From: Bacteroidales bacterium | GTDB taxonomy: Bacteria > Bacteroidota > Bacteroidia > Bacteroidales > VadinHA17 | Length of the DNA stretch: 63,248 nucleotides | Direction: 5' to 3' | NCBI GenBank assembly: GCA_011620595.1 | Contig: WOYX01000007.1 | Coordinates: 4,989 to 68,236 of the forward strand | In this document: positions 1 to 8,943 of the stretch, piece by piece | Numbering within the stretch: the stretch's first letter is position 1 | How the letters are laid out: every line of letters starts with the position of its first letter | Translations under genes and position numbers: made by a program | The notes under the pieces: generated by a model | What the model saw: only the letters and a program-made list of their open reading frames with translations | The model's database searches: none | What the model was told of the DNA's origin: nothing

Positions 1-47
1 TTCGCTCGTGATCCTCAATTGGGGGGGCTTAACAAGTCAAAAGCCTC

Positions 48-77
48 GCCACGCTGCGCGTGGCTATGGTTTTTTTT
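48..77 (+). terminator. Rho-independent terminator of a plus-strand gene left of the window
   Basis: A perfect 7-bp stem (GCCACGC with GCGTGGC, loop TGC) at 48-64 is followed within a few bases by a run of eight T at 70-77. It would end a plus-strand transcript that starts before the window. The 17 bases before it (32-48) are the exact inverse of the tRNA trailer at 144-160. Confidence 0.6.
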
Positions 78-118
78 GTTTCTGTCCCTTCAGAAAGCAA
101 GCTTTCTTCGGGCCATCA

Positions 119-148
119 ACAAAAAACCCCGGTGCATTTGCACCGAGG
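119..148 (-). terminator. Terminator of the tRNA-fMet transcript
   Basis: On the minus strand, directly after the tRNA trailer, the stem CGGTGC/GCACCG (130-145), extended by two more G-C pairs, is followed by a run of T read from the A run at 121-126. This is a typical intrinsic terminator for a single tRNA transcript. Confidence 0.75.
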
Positions 149-159
149 CTTTTGACTTG

Positions 160-231
160 TAGCGGAGGGAGGATTCGAACCTCCGACCTTTGGGTTATGA
201 GCCCAACGAGCTGCCACTGCTCCACCCCGCA
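160..231 (-). tRNA. Initiator tRNA-fMet (anticodon CAT)
   Basis: Read on the minus strand, the segment folds as a 72-base tRNA with no encoded CCA. The T arm has the GGTTCGAATCC core and the anticodon loop is CTCATAA. Two hallmarks separate it from elongator tRNA-Met: three consecutive G-C pairs (GGG/CCC) flank the anticodon loop, and position 1 against 72 is a T-T mismatch instead of a Watson-Crick pair. The discriminator base is A. Confidence 0.93.
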
Positions 232-324
232 ATATCGGATACAAATATACAACTATTTTATTTAATTACCAAAAAGTTATTTGAGCAGGTAGGCTGAGCC
301 AGACTTAGAAGTGATAATTACCTC

Positions 325-354
325 TTTGACCTCGAAAATTTGAAATTAGATTTG
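325..354 (+). promoter_or_regulatory. Bacteroidetes-type promoter upstream of the aldo/keto reductase
   Basis: TTTG at 325-328 and TAGATTTG at 347-354 are separated by 18 bases, matching the -33/-7 pattern of the Bacteroidetes primary sigma factor. The predicted start near 361 would give a leader of about 110 bases before the gene at 473. Confidence 0.5.
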
Positions 355-472
355 CATCTTTACATAAATTCACGAAACTATGAGACCTACATGAGCAGCA
401 ACTCGCAATAGGCATGATTGTTATTTTCATGTAAGTTCCATTCGACCAATGAAATAATAATAAAACAATCGA

Positions 473-1432
473 ATGAAATACAAAAAACTGGGGACCAATG
501 GTCCTGTCATATCAACCGTCGGATTCGGAACATGGGGCATCAGCGGACGCGACTGGGGTGATACTGACGACGATAAATCACGCAAGGCCATTCATGCCGC
601 ACTCGATGCCGGGGTGACATTCATAGACACAGCCGATGTCTACGGCTTCGGCCACTCCGAGGAACTGATAAGGGAGGTGCTCGACCGGAGACCTGACAAA
701 GAGAAGATCATTATCGCCACCAAGGCAGGAAACAACTTCTATCCCTTCCGCGGACAGGAGCATAGAATCACTCCGGCAAACAGCGATTACTCGGTCAAAC
801 ACCTGGAATTTGCCGCTGAACAGAGCATAAAACGCCTCAACGTCGAGGCTCTCGATATACTCCAGCTGCACAGTCCCGACCTTGAAATCCTCGAACGCGA
901 CGAGCCGTGGCTCGCCCTCGAGCGACTGAAGAAAGCGGGTAAGATAAAACACGCGGGCTGGAGCGTGCAGTCGTTCATGGAGACCGAGCAGGCACACATC
1001 CTCGAAAGACACCATGAGCTACTCGATGTCATCCAGGTAAGGTATAACCTGCTCGAACGCAAGGCCGAGGAGGTGCTCCTCCCGATGGCCCTCAAATATG
1101 GCACCGGCGTGATAGTGCGCATACCTCTCCTCTTCGGTTTCCTCTCCGGGAAGTTCAGCAGCAAATCCACCTTCGGCGACAATGACCACCGCAGGTTCAA
1201 CCTCTCGCCGGAGAAGCTGGCTGATTACCTGAGGTCCCTCGAAGGATATCAGCCTCTGTTCAACAAATATGCCCCATATACCATGGCACAGCTGAGCCTC
1301 AGGTTCTGTATCTCTCACCCGGCATGCCATACCGTCATACCGGGAGGCAAGAACCCTGAACAGGTGCAGGAGAATGTCGTGGCGTCAGATCTCGATTTCA
1401 TTCCTTTTGAAGAGTTCAGCATGCAACATTGA
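473..1432 (+). CDS. Aldo/keto reductase
   Basis: This 319-residue protein has the length and full motif set of the aldo/keto reductase family, a (beta/alpha)8 barrel that reduces carbonyls with NADPH in the cytoplasm. The catalytic tetrad is visible as Asp52 and Tyr57 (DTADVYG), Lys84 (ATKAG) and His133 (LQLHSPD). The C-terminal cofactor-binding stretch has the expected 'VIPGGKNPEQVQEN' pattern. The ATG start has no Shine-Dalgarno site, as is normal here. The physiological substrate cannot be read from the sequence. It stands alone, with a consensus promoter about 110 bases upstream and a superoxide-reductase-like gene 73 bases downstream. Confidence 0.92.
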   Translation: MKYKKLGTNGPVISTVGFGTWGISGRDWGDTDDDKSRKAIHAALDAGVTFIDTADVYGFGHSEELIREVLDRRPDKEKIIIATKAGNNFYPFRGQEHRITPANSDYSVKHLEFAAEQSIKRLNVEALDILQLHSPDLEILERDEPWLALERLKKAGKIKHAGWSVQSFMETEQAHILERHHELLDVIQVRYNLLERKAEEVLLPMALKYGTGVIVRIPLLFGFLSGKFSSKSTFGDNDHRRFNLSPEKLADYLRSLEGYQPLFNKYAPYTMAQLSLRFCISHPACHTVIPGGKNPEQVQENVVASDLDFIPFEEFSMQH

Positions 1433-1505
1433 TATTAAATCTTCTTAAATTTAGCACAGCAAACGATCAATCTGAACAGTCTGGTTGTTACTAAAATAAA
1501 AAGCC

Positions 1506-1892
1506 ATGCCAAGAGTATTCAAAGCCATTGAGATAGAGAAGGAGGAGAAGGAGGTTATGCGCGACTATCTTGACCGTCACATGCCTCATGTCATCTGTCC
1601 TGACAGCGTAAAACGAGGAGAAAAATTCACGGTCAAGGTGCGCCTCGGAGATGAGTACCCCCATCCTGATGAGGACGACCACTACATAAGCCTAATCCAG
1701 CTCTGGAACCGTGAGACCCTGCTGGCAGAGACACGCTACTCGGCCGGTGCCAACGGTCACCTGCCGAATCATTTCGAGGTCGATTACTACATTGTTGCTC
1801 CGGAGGTCTCCATGAACCTCAGCGCCATGGCCGTATGTACCAAACACGGGCTATGGCAGAGTGAGGATAAACCAGTGAAGGTGACCGACTGA
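1506..1892 (+). CDS. Class II superoxide reductase-like (neelaredoxin/SORL) protein
   Basis: The 128-residue protein matches the neelaredoxin-type one-iron superoxide reductase family, which reduces superoxide to peroxide with electrons from rubredoxin-like donors. A complete four-His, one-Cys iron site can be traced: His28, His53 and His59 (in YPHPDEDDHYI), Cys111 and His114 (VCTKHGLW). There is no N-terminal desulforedoxin domain, so it is the short class II form. It is probably cytoplasmic, since no signal peptide is present. It fits the oxygen-sensitive iron-sulfur physiology implied by HydF and Suf elsewhere in the window. No rubredoxin gene is adjacent. The family assignment is firm; activity is inferred. 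Confidence 0.88.
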   Translation: MPRVFKAIEIEKEEKEVMRDYLDRHMPHVICPDSVKRGEKFTVKVRLGDEYPHPDEDDHYISLIQLWNRETLLAETRYSAGANGHLPNHFEVDYYIVAPEVSMNLSAMAVCTKHGLWQSEDKPVKVTD

Positions 1893-2013
1893 TCTGCGCC
1901 TGAAAAGCAGATGAACCCTCCACCGCGGTCATTTCAGCTGATTTTTTGACAATTAACTTATCCCCAATACAAATCAGACCATTGCAAAAAGCACTTAATA
2001 TCCGAATAAAATA

Positions 2014-2382
2014 ATGGGAAGCTATATCGACGGCCATCTCATCAAGGATGAGAACGTGGTCTATGAAACCAAATACCATTGGGTGATTTTCTTTTCACTG
2101 AAATCGATTTTTACCCTGACAATATACGCCTGGATGAAGCGGTGGCTCTCCGAGTTCGTCATTACAAACCGCCGTATAGTTATCAAGGAGGGATTCATTG
2201 CCCGCCGTACATTTGAGATGAACCTCTCGAAGATCGAAACTGTGAATGTTGACCAGACAGTCATGGGCCGGATACTCAACTTCGGATCCATAACCATCAT
2301 TGGCACCGGAGGAACCACGGAGACGTTCCATAACATAGCCCGCCCGCTGGTCTTCAGGCAGAGGTTCCAGGAACTCTGCTAG
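2014..2382 (+). CDS. PH-domain (bPH2/YdbS-like) membrane protein
   Basis: This 122-residue protein carries one hydrophobic stretch at about residues 22-40, followed by the bacterial PH2 domain pattern (FVITNRRIVIKEGFIARRT, then a conserved Gly-Thr-Gly-Gly near the end). Relatives such as YdbS usually have two membrane segments and about 150-160 residues, so this copy is compact. The role of these proteins is not well defined. It lies between the SOR-like gene and a repeat tract that precedes the aminopeptidase gene. Confidence 0.7.
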   Translation: MGSYIDGHLIKDENVVYETKYHWVIFFSLKSIFTLTIYAWMKRWLSEFVITNRRIVIKEGFIARRTFEMNLSKIETVNVDQTVMGRILNFGSITIIGTGGTTETFHNIARPLVFRQRFQELC

Positions 2383-2387
2383 CAGAG

Positions 2388-2448
2388 TCGAAAATCCCTA
2401 AAGTCTTTAAAGTCCATAGAGTCGAAAGTCAGTAAAGTCAGAGGCGTG
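2388..2448. repeat. Degenerate short tandem repeat (TAAAGTC-type units)
   Basis: About six imperfect 8-10 base units around the core AAAGTC or AGAGTC follow one another directly after the stop codon of the PH-domain gene. No coding sense is apparent. It resembles the other short tandem tracts of this window in sitting at a gene 3' end, but has its own unit. Confidence 0.6.
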
Positions 2449-2522
2449 AAGGTCAATAGATTTCTGTTTTGATTGGAGCTAACAGGCAAGTATCAGGATT
2501 TTTTCTTGTATCTTTCATCCTA

Positions 2523-5144
2523 ATGAAAAGAAAACTGAAACTCTACCTGCTGCCGGCATATTTGCTCAGAGTGGCAACCCCGGTGCTGGCCATTCTGGCC
2601 CTTTCGTCCTGCGGCCGCGTTGACAGGACGGAGTACACTGCCCCCGGTGTCTCGAAGCTACTGGCCACCTACAGGTATGAGACTCTGAAGGATGTAAGGT
2701 ACAACCTCTCTTTCAGGATTGATACGGGCAGAAGCAGTCCCGTGGAGGGAACCGCTGTGATTGAGTTCGGGCGCACTTCCGGCCGCGAGCCGCTGGTGAT
2801 CGATTTCAATGTTCCTGCAGATCACTTTAGGTCAGTTTCCGTCAACGGCAGACAGGCAGAGACCGGGCTGACCAACGGGCATATTGTGATTGACCGCAGC
2901 CTTCTCTCAAAAAGTTACAACCGCGTGGAGGTCGGCTTCCGCGCCGGGGATCTCTCGTTGAACAGGAACGATGAATACCTCTATACGTTGTTCGTCCCTG
3001 ACAGGGCCTCAACCGCATTCCCCTGCTTTGACCAGCCTGACATCAAGGGCCGGTTCACACTGGCACTGGATATCCCGGAATCATACCGTGCCATGTCAAA
3101 CAATCCCGTTGTCTCAGCTGACACCGCATCCGGCAGGGTCACCCTTCGCTTCAGCGAGACAAAACCCATCAGCACATACCTCTTCGCCTTCGCCGCAGGC
3201 AGGTTCGAATTAATTGAGAAAGAGATTGATGGCCTTAAGATGGAGATGCTTCACCGCGAAACCCGGCCAGGTTATGTTGAGAATAATGCTGAGGAGATAT
3301 TCCGCCTTCATTACAGCGCCCTGAGGTGGCTCGGGGAGTACACCCAGATATCCTACCCTTTTGACAAGTTTGGCTTTGTGCTTCTGCCGCCGTTTCAGTA
3401 CAGCGGGATGGAACACCCTGGGTCAATTTTTTACAGGGCCTCCTCTCTCCTCCTTGAGGCTTCCCCCACACTGAACGAGCAGCTGTCGCGGGCCTCGCTG
3501 ATTGCCCATGAGACCTCGCACATATGGTTCGGCGACCTGGTAACCATGAAATGGTTCGATGATGTATGGCTCAAGGAGGTCTTTGCCGGGTACATGTCAG
3601 ACAAGATAGTCACACCTGACTTCCCCTCCGTCAACCACGAGCTCCGTTTCCTGCTCTCGCGCTACCCTGCCGCCTATGCCGTTGACCGCACCCGTGGCAC
3701 CAACCCCGTGATACAGGAACTGGGCAACATGAAGAATGCGGGCTCACTCTACGGCGGCATCATATACAACAAGGCGCCAATAGTCATGCGGCAGCTCGAG
3801 CAGCTTGCAGGCGAAGAGGAGCTGCGTGAGGCACTGCAGATATACCTTAAGGAATACTCCTTTGGCAATGCCCGGTGGGATGACCTTATTACAATCATTG
3901 AAAAGGTGACCCGCAAGCCCCTGGAAGAGTGGAGCAGGATGTGGGTCCGGGAGGCAGGCATGCCGTTGATCACTCCCGTGGTGACCGGCAAGAAGGAAAA
4001 CACGGATGAGGGCTACAGGATCTCCTTCCGTGAAGATGACCCGGCAGGAGTGCTGAGACACTGGCCTCAGACACTGCAGACGATGGTCATCACGGCGTTG
4101 GATACCGTCACCGGGGAGGTCACCCCGGCAGATAAACGTTCGTTCCTGACTGCTTCCGGAGAACCCCTATGCATCATCCCCGACATCCCGGGAAGAGCCT
4201 ATGGCACCTTCCTTTTTGACAGCACCACAGCCTCATACCTCCCTGAACATATAAATGATTTTCAGGATCCCCTGCTGCGGGGGATACTCTGGATCAACAT
4301 GCACGAGAACCTTCTCAACGGAACCGTCAGCCCCACTGTATATTACAATGCCCTCTTCTCTGCACTGCAGACGGAGGAGGAGTTGCAACTGCGCAACTAT
4401 CTCGCCGGCAGACTGGGATATGTATACTGGCATCATCTCTCTGATAGTGCCCGTACCGCCAATGCACCTGATGCAGAGGCAATGATATGGCATAAGCTCA
4501 TCACCGCGGAGACGGCATCGGAGAAACGACAGTGGTTCGTGCTGTTTCGCAATGTGGCTGTCACTGAAAGGGGACTGGCACACCTCAGAGATTTGTGGAA
4601 GAGTGGCGAACTGCCCGGCGGTAAAGTGGCAAACAGGCCGGGATCCGGCCCCGTCAGTCTTGGCGAAGATGAACAGTCCGGACTGGCACTGACGCTGGCA
4701 CTCAGGAATCACCCCGATGCAACAGCCATCATATCTGCACAGCGCGAGCGTATCACCACAGACGACAGGCTGCAGAGGTTCGACTTCGTACTGCCATCGG
4801 TATCACCTGACCAGGCTGTGCGTGATGAATTCTTCAACAGCCTCCGCGATCCGGCCAACCGGGAACATGAACCGTGGGTGCTGGAGGCCCTGGGATACCT
4901 TCATCACCCATCGGTGGCGCACAGGTCGGAACACTACATCCTGCCCTCACTGGAGCTGCTGGAAGAGATAAAGAGCACCGGTGACATATTCTTCCCGGGA
5001 GGATGGATAACAACTACCCTCGCCGGCCACCACTCGGCTGAAGCCCGTGAGACCGTGGAGAAATTTCTGGAAGAGCGGCCCGACTACCCCGCTGACCTGA
5101 GGCTGAAGATCCTGCAGGCGGGGGATCATCTTTTCAGGCAGTAG
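2523..5144 (+). CDS. M1 family aminopeptidase, lipoprotein
   Basis: The protein is a gluzincin aminopeptidase of the M1 family that removes N-terminal residues from peptides. I choose the ATG at 2523 over an upstream TTG because it begins a lipoprotein signal peptide ending in LSSC; the mature 873-residue product is then anchored in the envelope. The zinc site is complete: His329-Glu330-x-x-His333 and Glu352 (WLKEVF). The substrate-recognition motif reads GMEH (Gly295 to His298), where most family members have GMEN. A long C-terminal alpha-helical region follows. It probably feeds on external or periplasmic peptides. Confidence 0.9.
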   Translation: MKRKLKLYLLPAYLLRVATPVLAILALSSCGRVDRTEYTAPGVSKLLATYRYETLKDVRYNLSFRIDTGRSSPVEGTAVIEFGRTSGREPLVIDFNVPADHFRSVSVNGRQAETGLTNGHIVIDRSLLSKSYNRVEVGFRAGDLSLNRNDEYLYTLFVPDRASTAFPCFDQPDIKGRFTLALDIPESYRAMSNNPVVSADTASGRVTLRFSETKPISTYLFAFAAGRFELIEKEIDGLKMEMLHRETRPGYVENNAEEIFRLHYSALRWLGEYTQISYPFDKFGFVLLPPFQYSGMEHPGSIFYRASSLLLEASPTLNEQLSRASLIAHETSHIWFGDLVTMKWFDDVWLKEVFAGYMSDKIVTPDFPSVNHELRFLLSRYPAAYAVDRTRGTNPVIQELGNMKNAGSLYGGIIYNKAPIVMRQLEQLAGEEELREALQIYLKEYSFGNARWDDLITIIEKVTRKPLEEWSRMWVREAGMPLITPVVTGKKENTDEGYRISFREDDPAGVLRHWPQTLQTMVITALDTVTGEVTPADKRSFLTASGEPLCIIPDIPGRAYGTFLFDSTTASYLPEHINDFQDPLLRGILWINMHENLLNGTVSPTVYYNALFSALQTEEELQLRNYLAGRLGYVYWHHLSDSARTANAPDAEAMIWHKLITAETASEKRQWFVLFRNVAVTERGLAHLRDLWKSGELPGGKVANRPGSGPVSLGEDEQSGLALTLALRNHPDATAIISAQRERITTDDRLQRFDFVLPSVSPDQAVRDEFFNSLRDPANREHEPWVLEALGYLHHPSVAHRSEHYILPSLELLEEIKSTGDIFFPGGWITTTLAGHHSAEARETVEKFLEERPDYPADLRLKILQAGDHLFRQ

Positions 5145-5148
5145 TATT

Positions 5149-5165
5149 CAGTCGGCCACCTTCGC
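5149..5165. repeat. Dispersed 17-base repeat, inverse copy of 25054-25070
   Basis: CAGTCGGCCACCTTCGC lies just after the aminopeptidase stop codon. The exact reverse complement lies at the 3' end of the tetraheme-SUMF1 gene, 20 kb away. Neither copy is flanked by mobile-element genes. Confidence 0.55.
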
Positions 5166-5341
5166 CACATCCTGCGTTAAAACTACTGACTTCGTCCACG
5201 TAGCAGACTTCGTCCGTCGGAGCCGGATGCCGAAGAGGGCTTCGTTGGCTGGCAGCGGCAAGCTTGCAAGAGATACAATTGTGAAATTTTATATTTTCGT
5301 AATCAAATTCGAAATTTGCAAATCGAAAATCGCACATTACT

Positions 5342-5494
5342 ATGGGTATTCTGAGAGTTCTGGTCTGCATCTTCTGCCCTCCCCTGGCAGTCCTTGACAA
5401 TGGCTGCGGCTCTGTACTGATCGTCTTCCTCCTTACACTTTGCGGATGGGTGCCGGGAGTCATCGGGGCTCTGGTCATTAATAATAGAAGGTAA
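5342..5494 (+). CDS. YqaE/Pmp3 family small membrane protein
   Basis: A 50-codon frame encodes a protein with the exact architecture of the YqaE/Pmp3 (UPF0057) family: a first membrane segment ending in 'CPPLAV', a short turn with a conserved Gly-Cys-Gly (residues 21-23), and a second segment with the 'LTLCGWVPGVIGAL' signature. Family members are small plasma-membrane proteins linked to membrane potential and salt or cold stress; the exact role is not settled. The frame lies in the 390-base gap between the aminopeptidase and the formyltransferase and is easily missed because of its size. Confidence 0.88.
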   Translation: MGILRVLVCIFCPPLAVLDNGCGSVLIVFLLTLCGWVPGVIGALVINNRR

Positions 5495-5534
5495 TCCTGG
5501 CCGCCCGTGTGATCTGCATAATGCTTTGATGAGC

Positions 5535-6359
5535 TTATGCCGGATCCTGTCCGGAGGGTATCATCAATATCCTTTTAAGTTTGTACTTATACTTTAACGT
5601 ATTGACATCACCATGTGCCTTAAAATTGTTTTTGCTTAGCTCCCGGTATTTCGACCAGTTCACCGAGGAGAAATAAAATGACTTAACTTCTGACTCGACA
5701 ATCGGGTACGATGATTGAACAATCCTAATCGCCTCGGGCAACAACTCAGCCCCCTGGATGGCTGTCTGGTATACCGCTTCAACATAATCGAAATGTTCAG
5801 GCAGCCTGGTTTTTCTCTGAATAATTACGATCCCGGTATCAAGGTTTTTGTCAATAAAATGAATGGTAGCCCCTATATATTCATACAGACCGTAATACAT
5901 GGCCCAGAACGTAGAAGAAATGCCACGGATCTCCGGGGCAATCCCATGATGAATGTTCAGCGTTCCCAGTGGAGGTATGGAAAAAATGTTTGCTTTCAAT
6001 ATTCCCGCACCACATTGAAATAGCAGATCGGGTTTGAGGTCCCAGATAATATTTTCTGTTTCCGCACCGTTAACGCTCTTCACAAATATCTTTCTGATGT
6101 GTTTATCAAACTCGCGGGGAATATGTCTGCCAATCTTCTTCTCCCCCAGCCTGCGGGCTGAATACCAACCGGGATTTTGAAGAAGAAGAGTGAGAATGAT
6201 TTCCTTGATCAGATTTCTGAGCTTACCGATAACAAAACTGTACCTGTTGTCAAAAAGCACATATGTGAACTCACAATCAGGGCAGGCATTAATCAGCCTG
6301 AAAATATTCAGCCTGTTTACGTTCCCGGGGAAACGACTCGAAAAAAGTACAATCTTCAT
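5535..6359 (-). CDS. Formyltransferase-family protein
   Basis: This 274-residue protein has the formyl_trans_N fold used by enzymes that move a formyl group from 10-formyltetrahydrofolate. The catalytic triad is present as Asn135 and His137 (NIHHG) and Asp174 (KNLDTG). It lacks the C-terminal tRNA-binding domain of methionyl-tRNA formyltransferase, so it probably formylates an amino sugar or another small amine. It begins one base after the stop of the polysaccharide deacetylase gene, so the two are co-transcribed. A role in modifying a surface glycan or sugar nucleotide is inferred from that pairing. Confidence 0.75.
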   Translation of the reverse strand: MKIVLFSSRFPGNVNRLNIFRLINACPDCEFTYVLFDNRYSFVIGKLRNLIKEIILTLLLQNPGWYSARRLGEKKIGRHIPREFDKHIRKIFVKSVNGAETENIIWDLKPDLLFQCGAGILKANIFSIPPLGTLNIHHGIAPEIRGISSTFWAMYYGLYEYIGATIHFIDKNLDTGIVIIQRKTRLPEHFDYVEAVYQTAIQGAELLPEAIRIVQSSYPIVESEVKSFYFSSVNWSKYRELSKNNFKAHGDVNTLKYKYKLKRILMIPSGQDPA

Positions 6360-6360
6360 C

Positions 6361-7371
6361 TCAGAAACCGTGATTAATGAACGCCTTGTTCAGAGTAAAG
6401 GCTATTGTTTCAAATGTAGTCGTGGCTGATACACCCCAACGGTTGAGAATATACTTATCATTTTTATCGCTTGCGCACCGGTAGTCTACTGCCAGAAGGC
6501 CTTTATAGCCGGATTCATATGCAATTTTCTTAATGTTCTCATTATAAGAGCCATCCGGAAATGAAAGGTATTCCATTTCCCTTTGTGTAATCTCTGATAA
6601 GATGCTCCGTGAGAGTTCCATCTCGTTTCTTGCCTCCTCTTCTGAAATATTGGCCAGATTATAGTGAAGATGTCCATGTGAGCCAATTGTTACCAGTTCG
6701 GACTCTGACAGTTTCCTGATTTGTTCTCTGTTCATCAGTTTCCAGTATTCAGCAGGCAAATCGCGTATCTTCGTCCCCATACCGGGCTTTGACAGCAATC
6801 CGTTCAGTATCTCATCCCTTTCAATGTACATCAGTCCTTTAACGAACTCGAATATGCTGAGATTGCTTTCAGGGTCTGTCATATCAAACTTCCCGCGTTT
6901 AACAAACTTCCGGCCTTTTAACTCAAGGGATTCTCCTTCGATAAAGTAGCGAACAAACGCAAGGATATCAGACCACATCATGTACTTGTCATCCCGGGCA
7001 CAGATTCCGGACACAAAAAAGGTGGTTGGGATTCTGTATTTTTCGATTATGGGCAGCGCGACCAATAGATTATTCAGATATCCGTCATCAAATGAAACAG
7101 TAAGGGTTTTCCTTTCAGGTCTCAGACCCTGCCTCTTTAGTTCGAAAGCTTCATCCAGGGATATTATGTCGAAATTCTTTCTGATATACCTCATGTGCTG
7201 ATCGAACTGCTCCCTGGTAATATGTCTTGGAAAAATCATGGTGGAGTCTTTCTCCACCACACCGTGATAAAAGATATTGAGAAGCTTCCTGCGCGTGGCC
7301 AGGTGATATACCTTCTCAGCCTGCAATTGCACCAGGGCAGGAAGCAGATATTTTTTAATTAATCCTCTCAT
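6361..7371 (-). CDS. Polysaccharide deacetylase (NodB/CE4-like)
   Basis: The 336-residue protein has the NodB homology domain of carbohydrate esterase family 4. The metal and base residues are in SFDDGY (Asp95, Asp96), and the two metal histidines lie in SHGHLH; a later FPDGSY motif completes the site. There is no clear signal peptide, only a weakly hydrophobic N-terminus, so it may act at the cytoplasmic face. It forms a two-gene unit with the formyltransferase downstream. A glycan N-deacetylase acting before formylation of the freed amine is an attractive but untested reading. Confidence 0.82.
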   Translation of the reverse strand: MRGLIKKYLLPALVQLQAEKVYHLATRRKLLNIFYHGVVEKDSTMIFPRHITREQFDQHMRYIRKNFDIISLDEAFELKRQGLRPERKTLTVSFDDGYLNNLLVALPIIEKYRIPTTFFVSGICARDDKYMMWSDILAFVRYFIEGESLELKGRKFVKRGKFDMTDPESNLSIFEFVKGLMYIERDEILNGLLSKPGMGTKIRDLPAEYWKLMNREQIRKLSESELVTIGSHGHLHYNLANISEEEARNEMELSRSILSEITQREMEYLSFPDGSYNENIKKIAYESGYKGLLAVDYRCASDKNDKYILNRWGVSATTTFETIAFTLNKAFINHGF

Positions 7372-7575
7372 TCTGAACTCACATCCGGAGTATCCAACTG
7401 TATATAATGGATGTAATATTTCTAATTATCTGACAGCAAATGTAACGTTAAACAGGCAAATTATAGTCATCCGGATTAGTAGATTACCAACCATACAGTT
7501 ATACATTCAAGAAAAGTTATGCAACTTTTTTTCTGTAAAATCATAAAGGCACGGTTAATTCTTTTCTCTTCATAG

Positions 7576-7816
7576 GGGGCAGTTCCTGATTCACCCGCTC
7601 CACCATATTGGTGGTTCGAATACGCTTGTGATGTGCAGGAGGAGCAACGTTTGTCGCATCCTGACCCGGATACCTTAATGGTTTTTGTTTTCGATGCCGC
7701 AGTGATTGAAACTGTGCCATGGAGTACTGTAGTGCATGACTATCTTGTGCTTAAACGCTATGAATTTAAGTCTCCGGGATCTGCAAAAAATGAACTGGAT
7801 TGTGACATACCCATAA
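7576..7816 (+). pseudogene. Frameshifted 3' remnant of an unrecognised gene
   Basis: A frame with no start codon runs from 7576 and reads as normal protein, including PYWWFEYACD and TVVHDYLVLKRYEFK. It then changes frame near 7777: one base later the sequence continues DLQKMNWIVTYP and stops at 7814-7816. The same ending is familiar to me from Bacteroidetes lipoprotein-like families, but I cannot name the family. The absence of a start and the frameshift mark it as a remnant. The rest of the 630-base interval (7372-8001) holds only an AT-rich hairpin at 7512-7529 and no other gene. Confidence 0.5.
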
Positions 7817-8001
7817 TTCTGAACTGATGAGCCCCATGCCTGCATATTGTACAGATACTAGTTCGAAGATGGATATGCGCTTCGCTCCGGAACGGATTTT
7901 TTCCGATCTTTACATAGTGATAAAGCAAATCCGGTCGTATATGAAACTGATAATGAATCATTATTTTGGTCTGAACGTTTAACCTGAATACACCCTTTGC
8001 C

Positions 8002-8943
8002 ATGAAATGTAGTCCTGCAATTTTCATCCTCATCTTAATGGTTCTGACTGCCTGCGAGGATAAACCAATCGAAACAAAGTCGGGCAGCCTCGTCCTCACC
8101 GGCATCAAATCTGCTAAAGGGAGTGAGATGGTTACTATCGATCTTGACTCCGGCTACGTGAATACCAATCCCGTCAATTGCCACATCCTGAGCTCAACGG
8201 TATATGACCCGAATACGGGTGGTTACGGATATGTAAGCTGTGATACGGTTTTTACCCTGGTCAATACCACTGACGGCAGGATAATAAAGTCATTCAGGCT
8301 TCCCGGCCTAATTTCCAGCGCTGTGACAGACCCGGAGAACAACCTTCTTATCGGCACCTACGGGGAGTATGAATATGTGCTTGACCCTGACAGCACCAAC
8401 GGCGCCACGATACCGGTATTTCACACCTACCTGCTTACAACAAACCTGGAAACAGGAGACATTGTACTGGACAAGGAAATTGATCTGGGCGAAGGAGTCT
8501 TTCTCTGCACCCACTTCTTTGACCCTGTCAATAAACTGTACATCCTGCAGAGAGCTGACAACAAACTCCTCCTCATCAACCCTGTTACAGGAACAACCAC
8601 CAAAACTGTAGATATCGGTAAGCACCTGATTAATGTGGTTTATAACTCCGATGACGGGAACCTGATATCCCTGTTACCCGCAAGTGAGCCGGGCATATGC
8701 ATGATCGAAGTCTATAAACCAACCACCGGTGAACTGATCAGTTCACAACAGGTGACAGGCATCGACAGCTATCACTACTGCATTTGTGCCTATGATCCCG
8801 GTACTAAATGCTACCTGGCAGTGAACACTGATAACGAGGTGATGTTCATTGAACCTGCTACAGGAACAATAGCCAAAACCGTCAAGCTGGACTACCAGCT
8901 GAATGACATCAGATTCCTCAGAAAACAGGCTGAATCTTTCTGA
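8002..8943 (+). CDS. Lipoprotein with beta-propeller-like repeats, function unknown
   Basis: The 313-residue protein starts with a lipoprotein signal peptide (lipobox LTAC, Cys18). The rest is built of repeating units that end in patterns like 'INPVTGTTTKTVDI' and 'IEPATGTIAKTVKL', as in YncE-like or PQQ-like beta-propellers, which typically bind ligands or proteins in the envelope. No catalytic residues are recognisable. It is a single gene followed by about 325 bases without a gene before sufB. Confidence 0.6.
   Translation: MKCSPAIFILILMVLTACEDKPIETKSGSLVLTGIKSAKGSEMVTIDLDSGYVNTNPVNCHILSSTVYDPNTGGYGYVSCDTVFTLVNTTDGRIIKSFRLPGLISSAVTDPENNLLIGTYGEYEYVLDPDSTNGATIPVFHTYLLTTNLETGDIVLDKEIDLGEGVFLCTHFFDPVNKLYILQRADNKLLLINPVTGTTTKTVDIGKHLINVVYNSDDGNLISLLPASEPGICMIEVYKPTTGELISSQQVTGIDSYHYCICAYDPGTKCYLAVNTDNEVMFIEPATGTIAKTVKLDYQLNDIRFLRKQAESF

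Noticed and set aside
1-31. Possible tRNA 3' end at the left edge (TTCG-like T loop)
   Set aside because: The visible part cannot be paired with its missing 5' half, and the T stem and discriminator are not convincing.
8-265. 85-codon plus-strand frame across the tRNA
   Set aside because: It is antisense to the tRNA and contains the well-known spurious IRTSDL-type translation of a tRNA gene.
2469-2522. TTG start giving 18 extra residues for the aminopeptidase
   Set aside because: The extension would bury the lipoprotein signal peptide that starts at the ATG at 2523.
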